From positions 6,366,489 through 6,430,488 of the forward strand of contig CP102274.1 of assembly GCA_025149285.1 (NCBI GenBank): DNA of 64,000 nt. Reading direction: 5' to 3'. This stretch comes from Hungatella hathewayi (GTDB lineage: Bacteria > Bacillota > Clostridia > Lachnospirales > Lachnospiraceae). Of the stretch, positions 17,837 to 26,454 are shown one piece after another (position 1 is the stretch's first letter; each line of letters starts with the position of its first letter). A model generated the notes under the pieces. It searched no databases. It was not told where the DNA came from and saw nothing but the letters and a program-made list of their open reading frames with translations. The position numbers and the translations under genes were made by a program.

Positions 17837-18724
17837 CTATAATACCTTATTAATCTCAACCGCTTTGCGCAGCTTCGTGTGCCCCAGCCTGGCCTCGAAG
17901 CAGGCTATATCCTCGACGTAAATATCAATGCTGCTGTCCACTTTTTTATTGAGAGGCACCACATCCCCCGGCTGCAGCTGGAGAATGTCCTGGGCATCCA
18001 GTGAAAATTCATGGAAAATAGCCCGCAGTTCCACCTCAGATTCCAGCAGATGCTGTTCAATATAGCCTCTCTTTGCCAGCTGCTTCGCCTCATCCTTCTT
18101 CTGGCTGACCGCATATGTATAACCGAACTTCGAAGTCAGTTCCTCCACATTAGGTGCAGGCATCACCAGATTTAACACTGCCGAAAGCTGATCGATCCGC
18201 ACCTCCAGCTCCACCTGTATCACCACGTCCTCGGGGGCGCTCACCTGAAGCAGATGAGGATTCGTTTGAAGGCCGGTCAGCGCCGCATCTACATCCAGAT
18301 ATTCCTTCCAGGAGTCGCCGATAAATTCCGTTATCTTCCCAAGTAAATACTGCAGAATCGCTTTTTCGATATCCGTAAAATCACGGCTCAGTTCATATTC
18401 GGTGCCAGCGCCGCCGAGCAGGCGTTCAATCATGAAAAAGGCCAGTCTGGTATCCACTTCCAGTACCAGAGGAGCCTCATTGTAATCCTTGTTGTCCGGG
18501 ATCAGGGTAATCATGCCAAAAAGAGACCGGTCAGGAACAGAATTACTGAATTCCTGATACCGTCTCTCCACGATCCCCGTCACACTTATCTCACAGTAGG
18601 ACTGCATCAGTCCCGTCAGATACGGTGCAAGCGCACGTGCAAAACTGTCATATAAGTTTTCCACCGTGCTCATGCGCTCTTTCGTAAATTTCTTGGGCGA
18701 TTTAAAATCGTATGTCTTTATCAC
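17837..18724 (-). CDS. fliM: Flagellar motor switch protein FliM, lacking the N-terminal CheY-docking peptide
   Basis: C-ring subunit of 295 residues that links FliG to FliN/FliY. It opens MIKTYDFKSPKKFTKERMST, which corresponds to the start of the middle domain. The usual leading LSQxEIDALL peptide that binds phospho-CheY, and its linker, are missing. ATG 18724 overlaps the motB stop as ATGA, so a longer N-terminus is not available. The middle domain (FGMITLIP, FFMIERLLGG) and the C-terminal SpoA-like domain (ILQLQPGDVVPLNKKV) are intact. Confidence 0.93.
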   Translation of the reverse strand: MIKTYDFKSPKKFTKERMSTVENLYDSFARALAPYLTGLMQSYCEISVTGIVERRYQEFSNSVPDRSLFGMITLIPDNKDYNEAPLVLEVDTRLAFFMIERLLGGAGTEYELSRDFTDIEKAILQYLLGKITEFIGDSWKEYLDVDAALTGLQTNPHLLQVSAPEDVVIQVELEVRIDQLSAVLNLVMPAPNVEELTSKFGYTYAVSQKKDEAKQLAKRGYIEQHLLESEVELRAIFHEFSLDAQDILQLQPGDVVPLNKKVDSSIDIYVEDIACFEARLGHTKLRKAVEINKVL

Positions 18725-19572
18725 TGCGCTGTACCTTCCTGTCCCCCGCTCATGTCCGCCGGCATGTCAACCGGAAACAGCGGATCCATCGTCTCTATCC
18801 CATCCAGGTTATCCTGGGAGACCTCATAGTCGTTGCCCAGAATGATCATGTCCACCCTGCGGTTCAGTTCACGGCCCTCCTTCGTGCTGTTATCCGCGAT
18901 GGGATAATACTTGCCGTAACCGCGGCAGATCAGCTTTTTCGGCTCCAGACCGACGTGATCCTCCAGATAGATTGCCACATTGTCGGCTCGCTCAGAAGAA
19001 AGCAGCCGGTCATTGATCAGAGAATTGGCCGCCTGGGCGGTGTGTCCGTTAATATAGATCGCCATAATCTCATCCTGCCTGTCCTTCAGCATGATCCCAA
19101 GGGCATCCAGCATGGATTTGCTGTTCTCCTGTAAGACCGCGCTGTCAGGTGCAAACAGCAGATCATTCTTAAACCGGATATAGACCGCGTTCTCACTGTC
19201 GGAAACAACCGCATCCAGGTTTTCCATCTGGAAATACGACTGGATATCCTTCGCCATATCGGCCATGGCAAGAGAGGAGGCAGACCGCGCTCCGCCGCCG
19301 GTTCCGGTGTTAAACTGAGAGCCTTCGCCCTCCGGAGCACCGGCGCCCTCACTGATACTGGGATATTTCAGATCCTGCGGCACATCCTCCAGGTCATTGG
19401 TCGATTCAATTCCCAGCTGACGCTGCATCGCCGCCGCGATCTCTTCCAGCTTGCTGATATTTACATTGGAAATACTGTATAGCAGTACAAAGAAGGTCAG
19501 GACAAGGGTTATCATATCCGCGTAGGTATTTAACCACTCCTGACCTCCTCCTTCTTCTCTTCGTTTCTTCAT
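18721..19572 (-). CDS. motB: Flagellar stator protein MotB
   Basis: Peptidoglycan-anchored stator subunit, 283 residues. One membrane helix near the N-terminus carries the ion-binding Asp (NTYADMITLVLTFFVLLYS, about residue 19). The C-terminal OmpA-like domain (FAPDSAVLQENSKSML, IYINGHTAQA, RLLSSERADNVAIYL) binds peptidoglycan. A TTG at 19584 is possible, but ATG 19572 fits the family start MKKRR. It sits between flgC and fliM, about 25 kb from motA. Confidence 0.93.
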   Translation of the reverse strand: MKKRREEGGGQEWLNTYADMITLVLTFFVLLYSISNVNISKLEEIAAAMQRQLGIESTNDLEDVPQDLKYPSISEGAGAPEGEGSQFNTGTGGGARSASSLAMADMAKDIQSYFQMENLDAVVSDSENAVYIRFKNDLLFAPDSAVLQENSKSMLDALGIMLKDRQDEIMAIYINGHTAQAANSLINDRLLSSERADNVAIYLEDHVGLEPKKLICRGYGKYYPIADNSTKEGRELNRRVDMIILGNDYEVSQDNLDGIETMDPLFPVDMPADMSGGQEGTAQ

Positions 19573-19573
19573 G

Positions 19574-20008
19574 TTATTTCCCAATCTCCAGGGCTTTTAA
19601 TGCCATGCTTTTTGCAATGTTCAGTGCTGTCACATTGGCCTCATAGGCACGGGTGGCGGCCATCAAATCCACCATCTCCTCGGCACTGTTCACGTTCGGC
19701 ATCATAACATACCCGTCCTCATTGGCGTCGGGATGATCCGGATCGTAGACCGGTACGAGAGGATTCTGGCTCTCCACCACTTCCTCCACATAGACTCCGC
19801 CGCGGTCTGCCTTTGTCATGGCTTTGCCCAGCTCGGACTTGAAATCCAGCTGATTTTCCCGCAGCGCCACCTGTTTTCTACGGTAGGGGCCTCCCTCTGC
19901 CGTTCTTGTCGTATTCTGGTTCGCTAAGTTCTGCAGGATAATGTCCGTGCGGAACCGTTCCGCCGTCAGGGCCGAACCCGTTATATTGAGAGAATCCAAA
20001 TACCCCAT
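19574..20008 (-). CDS. flgC: Flagellar basal-body rod protein FlgC
   Basis: Proximal rod subunit, 144 residues. It opens MGYLDSLNITGSALTAERFR, with the rod motif LANQNTTRTAEGGPYRRK. The coiled C-terminus DLMAATRAYEANVTALN packs against its N-terminus in the rod. It is 12 bp after flgB and meets motB at its stop. Confidence 0.96.
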   Translation of the reverse strand: MGYLDSLNITGSALTAERFRTDIILQNLANQNTTRTAEGGPYRRKQVALRENQLDFKSELGKAMTKADRGGVYVEEVVESQNPLVPVYDPDHPDANEDGYVMMPNVNSAEEMVDLMAATRAYEANVTALNIAKSMALKALEIGK

Positions 20009-20020
20009 AAGCCGCTCCTT

Positions 20021-20377
20021 TTATTTACCCGTATTGTTAATCACATATCTAAGTGTGGAAAGCTTTCCCGACATCCGGGACGTCATGGCCGAATACTCGG
20101 TATACGCCTTCCATAAGTCCAGCTCCTCTTTTTCCACCTGTACATTGTTCCCGTCCGGCCTGGCCTCCGTATCGTTATCCGTTCCGACAACCGCCTTATA
20201 GACAGGACCGCTTCCGTCCGCCGCCTCTTTTAACACCTGTTTAAATTCTACTTTTTTCGCTTTAAATCCCGGCGTCTCGACATTGGCGATATTATGGCCG
20301 GCAACCTGCTGCTTCAGCCACATGGCGTCCAGTCCGCTCTGCAGCGCCCGAAACGCCGCATCCTCAAATAATGGCAT
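20021..20377 (-). CDS. flgB: Flagellar basal-body rod protein FlgB
   Basis: Proximal rod subunit, 118 residues. The N-terminal rod motif is AGHNIANVETPGFKAKKVEF and the C-terminal half ends WKAYTEYSAMTSRMSGKLSTL. It lies between fliS and flgC. FliE, its neighbour in most genomes, is instead at the head of the other module (56094-56401). Confidence 0.95.
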   Translation of the reverse strand: MPLFEDAAFRALQSGLDAMWLKQQVAGHNIANVETPGFKAKKVEFKQVLKEAADGSGPVYKAVVGTDNDTEARPDGNNVQVEKEELDLWKAYTEYSAMTSRMSGKLSTLRYVINNTGK

Positions 20378-20393
20378 AGATACACTCCTTATC

Positions 20394-20774
20394 TCATCCT
20401 GTGTGTCCCATTCGAACCTGCTTATCCGCCTGGGAAAACGCTTCCTTCAGCTCGGCAATCATGGGGAGCACTTCTTCCACCGGTTCCGGGCTCTTCTTAA
20501 TATTCGCCTGAAGAATCTGATAGTTAAAATATTCATAAAGGGAGGCCAGTCCTCCCGCCACCTCATACTGGTGATCCAGCGTGGAAGACAGGTGGGCAAC
20601 GATGGCCTGCGCCTTCTTAAAATGCGCATTGCTTCCCTCATAATCATTCTGCTCCAGGCTCACAAGCCCTTTGTTTAACCGGTTGATCACCTCGTCAAAC
20701 AGCAGATTGATCATATCGCCCTGCGTCATGGTCATGACAGACTGCTCTTTATATCTTGCATATGGGTTTTGCAT
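20394..20774 (-). CDS. fliS: Flagellin export chaperone FliS
   Basis: Cytoplasmic chaperone of 126 residues that binds the flagellin C-terminus and prevents early polymerisation. The family opening is YARYKEQSVMTMTQGDMINL, followed by FDEVINRLNKG, and the all-helical C-terminal part includes LASLYEYFNYQI. It follows fliD by 15 bp. In Bacillus FliS also promotes FliW release from flagellin (family knowledge), and csrA/fliW lie nearby. Confidence 0.95.
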   Translation of the reverse strand: MQNPYARYKEQSVMTMTQGDMINLLFDEVINRLNKGLVSLEQNDYEGSNAHFKKAQAIVAHLSSTLDHQYEVAGGLASLYEYFNYQILQANIKKSPEPVEEVLPMIAELKEAFSQADKQVRMGHTG

Positions 20775-20789
20775 AATTATACTCCTTTA

Positions 20790-23621
20790 TTATGAAGAGA
20801 ACTGCTGGGTCAGCCAGGAACTCTGGCTGTTCATGTTGGAAATGGCCTGCTCCATGGCATTAAACTGCTTCCAGTAACGGGTCCGCTCCAGTTCATACTT
20901 GGTATTTAACTTGGACAGTGTCTCGGATATGCGCTTCATCTCATCATAGATCGTGTTGCTGGTAATCAGTACATCCTTGGTACCCGCGTAACGAACCATA
21001 CTTCCCGGACTTCCGCTGCTGACATTCGCTGCTTCCCTGATCGCCTGCTGCAGCTTTACCGCCACGCCCTGCTCCTTGTCCGTAAACAGCTTCCGGATAT
21101 TATCCGCATTGGTAGCTACCATGGACTTTAACGTATCTTCGTCAATAACCAGTTTTCCGTTGTCGCGCCAGTTGTCCGAAGTCTCGATCCCGATATCGTA
21201 AAGCGCAAGCCCCGCGTCCTCTACACTGCTGTAAAGCACCATTCTCATATCACTCAAAAAGCTGGAGACGTTGGAATCGTTATGAAGGAGCCCCTTCTTC
21301 GATTTTTCCTCCCAGAGTTCGATCTCCCGGTCGCTCATCTCTTTCTTCTGGGCGTCTGTAAGCGGAGCGTACTTCTTGTAAGTCGCCTCCTCCGATACAT
21401 AACTGTTCAGTTCTTCAATCAGAGTATTATAATCCTCTACAAAACTCTTTAAACTATCTATTATTTTATCAGTATCCCGGGAGGTAATCAAGCTAATTGG
21501 GGGGTCTCCGGCACCGGTTGTGCCCGTTAATTCCATGGTAATTCCATCCAGCTCAAATGTGTTGGTATTACGCTCCATGGTGACGCCGTCAACGGTAAGT
21601 TTTGCGTTCTGGCCGGCGGTGATTTGGGCGGTCATTTGGGGGCTGAATGTATAATTATCAGTTCCAAAAAGCTCTTTAATAAACTGGCTGGTTGCGGCAT
21701 CTGTACCGGATATAGTAGCAATATTTGTTCCACCTGTAATGGTCAGTTTATTATCACCATTGAATTCTACGATTCCACCAGTTGCTTCTTTAACAGCATT
21801 CTTAAAGGCATCTAAATCCGGAGGGCTGCTGCTGGCCATATTAACCATAATATTTTTATTACCTGCTTTAACATAAATAATCCCTGAACCCGGGATAGAT
21901 GATGCAGCGTTAGAAGTGAAACTGCCATTTACTGGTGCAATCGAAATATTTTCTACGCCAAACAGTTTCTTCAATGCAGCTTTTCCATCAGCATTATCTC
22001 CTGAAATGCTAATTGTTGTATTCCCGCTTATTTCAATTCTGCCATCTGCAGAATATGCTGCTCCAGCTCCTAATGCATTAACTAACTCGCTGATTTTACT
22101 GCTTTCAGTTAAAGTAACGCCATTAATTACCATTGTACCAGTAAACCCTGCTGCTCTTAAGGAATTTCCTGTTCCAAGAAGGTTATTGATCCCATCCGAA
22201 AAGCCAAGTGCTCCAGCGATTCCATTATCCAAATTATCTTGTACAAAGCTGATCTTGTGAGTCTTAGATGCTAAAATAATAGTGTCAACATCGGTACCCG
22301 CGTTATTTTTTGTTTCAATTGTAAAACAAACAGCTCCAGTTCCTAATTTCTTATCAAGCTGAGAGTTTAGTGCATCAATCACACTCTGATTCGTCTTGTA
22401 ATTACTGCTCCCATTTTTTCCTTCCAGGGTAACTTCCACAGTTTTGTCGTCCACCTGAAATACAAACTTTTTATCATGCCCGGCATTTAAATCCGTTCTG
22501 ATTGAATCCAGAACTTCAGCCTCACCGCCTGCCAACCGTTTTGAAAACAACGATGACTGAACTCCCTTCGCATCCACGCCAAACATGGTTGTAAGTAATG
22601 TTCCATACGTTTGTGACATCGTAATATTTGATATATCACCGGTCGAAGTCGATTCCATAATAAACTTATCCGCCGCCGAAGAATACGACACCTTTACTCC
22701 CGCTCCGCTGTTGTTGATGGCACTGATCACATCACTCAGAGTAGAATCCTCAGTCAATCCTTTAATGGTTACACCATTAATCTCAAATTCGTATCTGCCG
22801 CCCTGCGGTTTATTGGCAAAGTTCATGTTTTTCAGGGAGGTGCCATAGTCCAGTTTATTGGAAAATCCAGTCCCGAATCCGAGATTCTCCACCGTACCTG
22901 CATCCCCGGAGGACTGAATAATGACTCTTCTTGAAGAGTCCACGGGAACATCGGTTGGGTTTCCAGCCGCATCCAGCTGCACCAGCTCCATCGTTCCTTT
23001 ATCACTTCCCGTTCCCGCCGTATATTTCATACCGACTGCCGTACCAAAATTCCGGTACAGCGCCTGGTTAATATTCTTTATTGTATCCGCATCATTTGCA
23101 CCTGCAGTAAATGTGATCGTCCGGTTCACCCCGTCCAGTGTCGCGGAAAATGAGTACGTATCTCCATTGGTAAACTGGCTCATATCAGCGCCGCTTCCCA
23201 CAGGCGTTCCCGTCACCGTTCCTGCCGTTTTCACTGTACACGCCGTAGCCAGACGCTCAATCGAATCAATCTTCATACTGCTGACTGCATTCCCTGAAAC
23301 CGATGTAACCTTAATATTCGATGAACTGCTGACACCAGTCATCGTATTATATAAGCTGCTGCTCAGCAGATTCGTATCGCCGCTTCCATAATAGGAAAAG
23401 TATTTGTCACTGAACGTGTTGATCTTCGTAATAAGGCTGCGGTAGATATCCTGTTTCCACTCCAGCTGCTGTTTTAGTCCCGTCTGTTTGTCGATCTTGG
23501 ACTGGGTTCCGGACAGCATACTCTGTACCATGCTTTCCGTATCCATGCCGGAAGCAAGCCCCGCTATATAGTTTTTATTGCCGCTGTTGCTGACTGTATT
23601 AATTGATGACGTCGATGACAT
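20790..23621 (-). CDS. fliD: Flagellar filament cap protein FliD, unusually long
   Basis: Filament cap protein of 943 residues, compared with about 450-700 in most homologues. The N-terminal domain contains NYIAGLASGMDTESMVQSML and the C-terminal domain contains IDSLKSFVEDYNTLIEELNS and MERTR-like RYWKQFNAMEQAISNMN. The central part (about residues 350-720) is a series of repeated beta-rich modules (for example FTGTMVINGVTLTESSKISE), visibly more AT-rich than its flanks. ATG 23621 is preceded by GGGGGAGG. It is downstream of a small FliT-like gene and upstream of fliS. Confidence 0.94.
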   Translation of the reverse strand: MSSTSSINTVSNSGNKNYIAGLASGMDTESMVQSMLSGTQSKIDKQTGLKQQLEWKQDIYRSLITKINTFSDKYFSYYGSGDTNLLSSSLYNTMTGVSSSSNIKVTSVSGNAVSSMKIDSIERLATACTVKTAGTVTGTPVGSGADMSQFTNGDTYSFSATLDGVNRTITFTAGANDADTIKNINQALYRNFGTAVGMKYTAGTGSDKGTMELVQLDAAGNPTDVPVDSSRRVIIQSSGDAGTVENLGFGTGFSNKLDYGTSLKNMNFANKPQGGRYEFEINGVTIKGLTEDSTLSDVISAINNSGAGVKVSYSSAADKFIMESTSTGDISNITMSQTYGTLLTTMFGVDAKGVQSSLFSKRLAGGEAEVLDSIRTDLNAGHDKKFVFQVDDKTVEVTLEGKNGSSNYKTNQSVIDALNSQLDKKLGTGAVCFTIETKNNAGTDVDTIILASKTHKISFVQDNLDNGIAGALGFSDGINNLLGTGNSLRAAGFTGTMVINGVTLTESSKISELVNALGAGAAYSADGRIEISGNTTISISGDNADGKAALKKLFGVENISIAPVNGSFTSNAASSIPGSGIIYVKAGNKNIMVNMASSSPPDLDAFKNAVKEATGGIVEFNGDNKLTITGGTNIATISGTDAATSQFIKELFGTDNYTFSPQMTAQITAGQNAKLTVDGVTMERNTNTFELDGITMELTGTTGAGDPPISLITSRDTDKIIDSLKSFVEDYNTLIEELNSYVSEEATYKKYAPLTDAQKKEMSDREIELWEEKSKKGLLHNDSNVSSFLSDMRMVLYSSVEDAGLALYDIGIETSDNWRDNGKLVIDEDTLKSMVATNADNIRKLFTDKEQGVAVKLQQAIREAANVSSGSPGSMVRYAGTKDVLITSNTIYDEMKRISETLSKLNTKYELERTRYWKQFNAMEQAISNMNSQSSWLTQQFSS

Positions 23622-23632
23622 CACGCCTCCCC

Positions 23633-24109
23633 CTATCTTTTCTGATTATAGAGCATGCCCTTCGTTCCCTGGTCCATCTGCTTTAAATAACCGGTGAACC
23701 TGGTATTTGTGTTGTTTTTCCTGATTTTATCCTGAAGCAGGTTTCTGACTCGTTCCATCTCAGCCAGGGCTCCGGGCTCCAGCTCCCGGATTCGGGTCAT
23801 AACCGTAAAAATTTCCTGCCCTTCCGAAAAAAGTGCCTGCTCCTCTTCACTTAGCTTCCTGAAATCCCACCTGTTTTTTGAAATCTCAAAGAGCCGTTCT
23901 CCCTCCGCCGAAAAGTTCTTCATTGCCTTCAGCCGCTCATCAATCCCGTCTATCTCTTCGATCAGCCGCTGTCTTGCAGCAATTCCGGCCTCAAACTCTT
24001 CCGCCTCTCTGCACTCCTGTGAGGCAATCCGGCATGTCTCCTCCTCATACTGAAGAAAGCAGGCTTTCTTCTCATGGAGCAGTTTCCGCATCTCATCAAT
24101 CATCTCCAT
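23633..24109 (-). CDS. Predicted FliT-like flagellar chaperone (helical protein)
   Basis: A 158-residue, mostly helical, charged protein (MEMIDEMRKLLHEKKACFLQ onward) with no recognisable catalytic motif. Size, helical content and its place directly before fliD suggest a FliT-type export chaperone for the cap protein; the separate FlgN-like gene beside flgK supports that assignment by elimination. It overlaps the csrA stop by 14 bp and has GGAGGAAAATC before its ATG. The function is inferred mainly from context. Confidence 0.55.
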   Translation of the reverse strand: MEMIDEMRKLLHEKKACFLQYEEETCRIASQECREAEEFEAGIAARQRLIEEIDGIDERLKAMKNFSAEGERLFEISKNRWDFRKLSEEEQALFSEGQEIFTVMTRIRELEPGALAEMERVRNLLQDKIRKNNTNTRFTGYLKQMDQGTKGMLYNQKR

Positions 24110-24377
24110 GATTTTCCTCCTGCTGCTTCTCTTCCTCTTCCTCAGATGACATGGCCCGTAAATTTCTGGACAGCTGGAACACCTTTAGCAAGTCGACCTT
24201 ATCCGAAGCTTCTTTATTATTTTCAACTGTTAAATACAACTCTGTACGGCTAATCTTCATGTCTTCGGGAGCCGATATCCCCAGACGTACCTTGTCTCCC
24301 TTTACCTCGGTTACAAATATCTCGATATCATCACCGATTTTGATGGACTCACCCTTTTTTCTGGTTAGTATCAGCAT
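24096..24377 (-). CDS. csrA: Carbon storage/translation regulator CsrA with acidic C-terminal tail
   Basis: RNA-binding dimer of 93 residues that blocks translation by binding GGA hairpins near ribosome sites. The fold is canonical: MLILTRKKGESIKIGDDIEI, then VRLGISAPEDMKISRTE with the RNA-contacting Arg. The length exceeds the usual 60-75 residues because of a Glu/Gln-rich tail (SSEEEEEKQQEENHGDD). It overlaps fliW by 7 bp. Two consensus targets are visible in the fliC leader of this window (34303-34342). Confidence 0.96.
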   Translation of the reverse strand: MLILTRKKGESIKIGDDIEIFVTEVKGDKVRLGISAPEDMKISRTELYLTVENNKEASDKVDLLKVFQLSRNLRAMSSEEEEEKQQEENHGDD

Positions 24378-24817
24378 ACGTCATCCTCCGCTTCCTCATC
24401 GAAAATGGGCTGCCGTATGGCATAGTCCTGTTCCAGAATCACCTGTACCGCCAGATTTGTCTTATGATTGATGATAATCGGGCTCTTTAAATTGACTGTA
24501 GATTTACGGAAGGTTTCCCCTATGACCATAAGGACCCAGCAGTCCAGATCATCCTCGGGTACCGCCTGAAGCATAATCAGAACGTCCTGCATGACCACCG
24601 GTGCATAATCCCGCCTCACCTCCAGCGGATTCAGCATGATAAAACAGACGTTTTTCTGTTCAATTGACTGCAGCCAGCAGATCCCATTTCCCATATTGGA
24701 ATCATTGACCAGGACGAACTGGGTGAACTCCTCAAAGCCAAAGATCGGCTGCTTAAACGTTATGATATTTTTCTCTTCTATTTCGAGGATTCCAAAATCC
24801 CTTGTCTCAATCTTCAA
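24371..24817 (-). CDS. fliW: Flagellar assembly factor FliW
   Basis: Protein of 148 residues that binds both CsrA and flagellin, freeing fliC mRNA from CsrA when flagellin is exported. Family features are the FGILEIEEKNIITFKQPIFGF opening (in parts), FVLVNDS, WLQSIEQ and LKSPIIINHKTNLAVQVIL. The start is TTG at 24817 with GGAGGGAAAAAC upstream. It precedes csrA with a 7-bp overlap, the standard Gram-positive pairing. Confidence 0.95.
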   Translation of the reverse strand: MKIETRDFGILEIEEKNIITFKQPIFGFEEFTQFVLVNDSNMGNGICWLQSIEQKNVCFIMLNPLEVRRDYAPVVMQDVLIMLQAVPEDDLDCWVLMVIGETFRKSTVNLKSPIIINHKTNLAVQVILEQDYAIRQPIFDEEAEDDVC

Positions 24818-24845
24818 GTTTTTCCCTCCGCCTTTTTAACCCCTG

Positions 24846-25436
24846 TTATTCCTCGTAAGCCGGGTTTGCACTCGGCGGAACATACATGGGCTCACCTATG
24901 TACTCGATATCCACTTTGGGATACTGCTCCACATTTACATTCAGCTCGCCGGGTACGTAGACCGCTTCCGTCTTCTGTACCATCGGCTTAAAATCCACGG
25001 AGGCCGGTGTAAAATCAACGGCCAGATCCGCTGGAGTCCAGGAAATATCTGCTCCCACGGAGGGGATAAAACCGATTCCCGTTGTCACACTGGTCTGGGC
25101 AAGCATCTGGTTTTTCATGATATCCGCCACAGTGACTCCATCCTGAATCTGCATCATCTGATTGCCGACCCGCGAATACTGGGCAGTTGCATCGGCAGCC
25201 GCTTTGATCCCCGCCTGGGCCGCATCGCTCATCAGTCCCCGGGCCGTCTTAAATCCCATGCTGTCTCTGGAACGTGAGGTATCGATGTTTACTTTAATCG
25301 TTTCGGATTTCATATTCAGGCGTCCCGGGTTCTGGATAATACCGATTTCCGGATCCGGAATCTGGCTGTCCAGCCTGGCTCGCTGTGACGTCATGGACAA
25401 CTTGATGGGTGTAGTCGTAATTTTCAATACATTCAT
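24846..25436 (-). CDS. YviE-like protein (DUF6470)
   Basis: A 196-residue protein of the YviE/DUF6470 family, encoded between flgL and fliW exactly as in Bacillus. The N-terminal half has the family pattern of IKLSMTSQRARLDSQ and PGRLNMKSETIKVNID repeats, and the middle is Ala/Gln-rich (DAAQAGIKAAADATAQYSRVG). It has no signal peptide or membrane helix. The biochemical role is unknown; conserved position suggests a part in late flagellar assembly. Confidence 0.75.
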   Translation of the reverse strand: MNVLKITTTPIKLSMTSQRARLDSQIPDPEIGIIQNPGRLNMKSETIKVNIDTSRSRDSMGFKTARGLMSDAAQAGIKAAADATAQYSRVGNQMMQIQDGVTVADIMKNQMLAQTSVTTGIGFIPSVGADISWTPADLAVDFTPASVDFKPMVQKTEAVYVPGELNVNVEQYPKVDIEYIGEPMYVPPSANPAYEE

Positions 25437-25460
25437 GTAATGACACCTCTTCTCCTGATA

Positions 25461-26444
25461 TTATTTCATAAAATCAAAAATCGAGGGTGGTATGATGCTG
25501 GACCCCAGCTGCAGAGTTACCATCCAGGCAGTTTCATAAGACTTGTTGTTAACGGCCTCCGTCTCCACGCTTACCGCTTCCAGATTCTTCTGTGTCTCTT
25601 TGAGATTGACAAGACCGCTCTCTAACCGGTCCTTGGTGCGGTCTAAGAGTTTTTCTCTGGTACCGATTTCAGAGGTCGCTATCGAAATATTGCTCTGTTT
25701 CTTCTTAAGCTGTGAGAGCGTATCCATGGCTCCGCTCTTATCTCCGTCCTTTAACTGGCTTTCTATCTTCCCGATCAGGCTGTAGATGTTATTGGGAATT
25801 CCCTGATCATCGGTGCCATAGCCCAATACATCGACACCGGATGTGGATATCCGGATTCCTGTTCCCTCCGTATTTGTACCGCTGGCGTAGGTTCCGAAAC
25901 CGATGTCCAGATACACCGGTTTATTTTCATTGAAATGGGTAGCCGGATCATCCGGTTTATAGGCATCTACCGCCTTGCCGTTAAACAGCAGATTCCCCTC
26001 CGCGTCCAGTGTAAACGGTGCCTCACCGTTCGCTGAACCGGAAAATAAAAATTTATCTCCATATCTGGCATTCATGGTCTGAAGAATCTCTTCCTTGAGT
26101 CCGCCAAGCTCCTCGGCGATCGCGTCCAGGTTGTCCTGACTGCTGGCGCCGCCCGCCCTGGTCGCCTTCTCAAAGACAGTCTCCAGAATCGAATTAATTG
26201 TTGCAATATTGGAATCCGCAGTATCCAGCTCTCCCACCGCATTTTTCACGGTGTTGATATGTTCCTCGCTCCTGGCGATCTGATCACGCACGGTAAATGC
26301 CTTGGCCGCCGCCGCAGGGTCCTCGGAAACGTGATTGTACTGTCTCTGAGAGGTCAGCTTCAGGTTTGAGGACGCCAGATTCGCTACATTTCTCTGAAGA
26401 TTCCTGTTATACATTGCCGTCATCATATTTTCTGTAATTCTCAT
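25461..26444 (-). CDS. flgL: Flagellar hook-filament junction protein FlgL (HAP3)
   Basis: Flagellin-like junction protein, 327 residues. It opens MRITENMMTAMYNRNLQRNV, and LTSQRQYNHVSEDPAAAAKA is the HAP3 version of the flagellin D0/D1 segment. The C-terminus (LNLEAVSVE-like, NNKSYETAWMVTLQLGSSII) forms the matching helix. It is 10 bp after flgK. Confidence 0.95.
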   Translation of the reverse strand: MRITENMMTAMYNRNLQRNVANLASSNLKLTSQRQYNHVSEDPAAAAKAFTVRDQIARSEEHINTVKNAVGELDTADSNIATINSILETVFEKATRAGGASSQDNLDAIAEELGGLKEEILQTMNARYGDKFLFSGSANGEAPFTLDAEGNLLFNGKAVDAYKPDDPATHFNENKPVYLDIGFGTYASGTNTEGTGIRISTSGVDVLGYGTDDQGIPNNIYSLIGKIESQLKDGDKSGAMDTLSQLKKKQSNISIATSEIGTREKLLDRTKDRLESGLVNLKETQKNLEAVSVETEAVNNKSYETAWMVTLQLGSSIIPPSIFDFMK

Positions 26445-26454
26445 ACGCCCCTCT

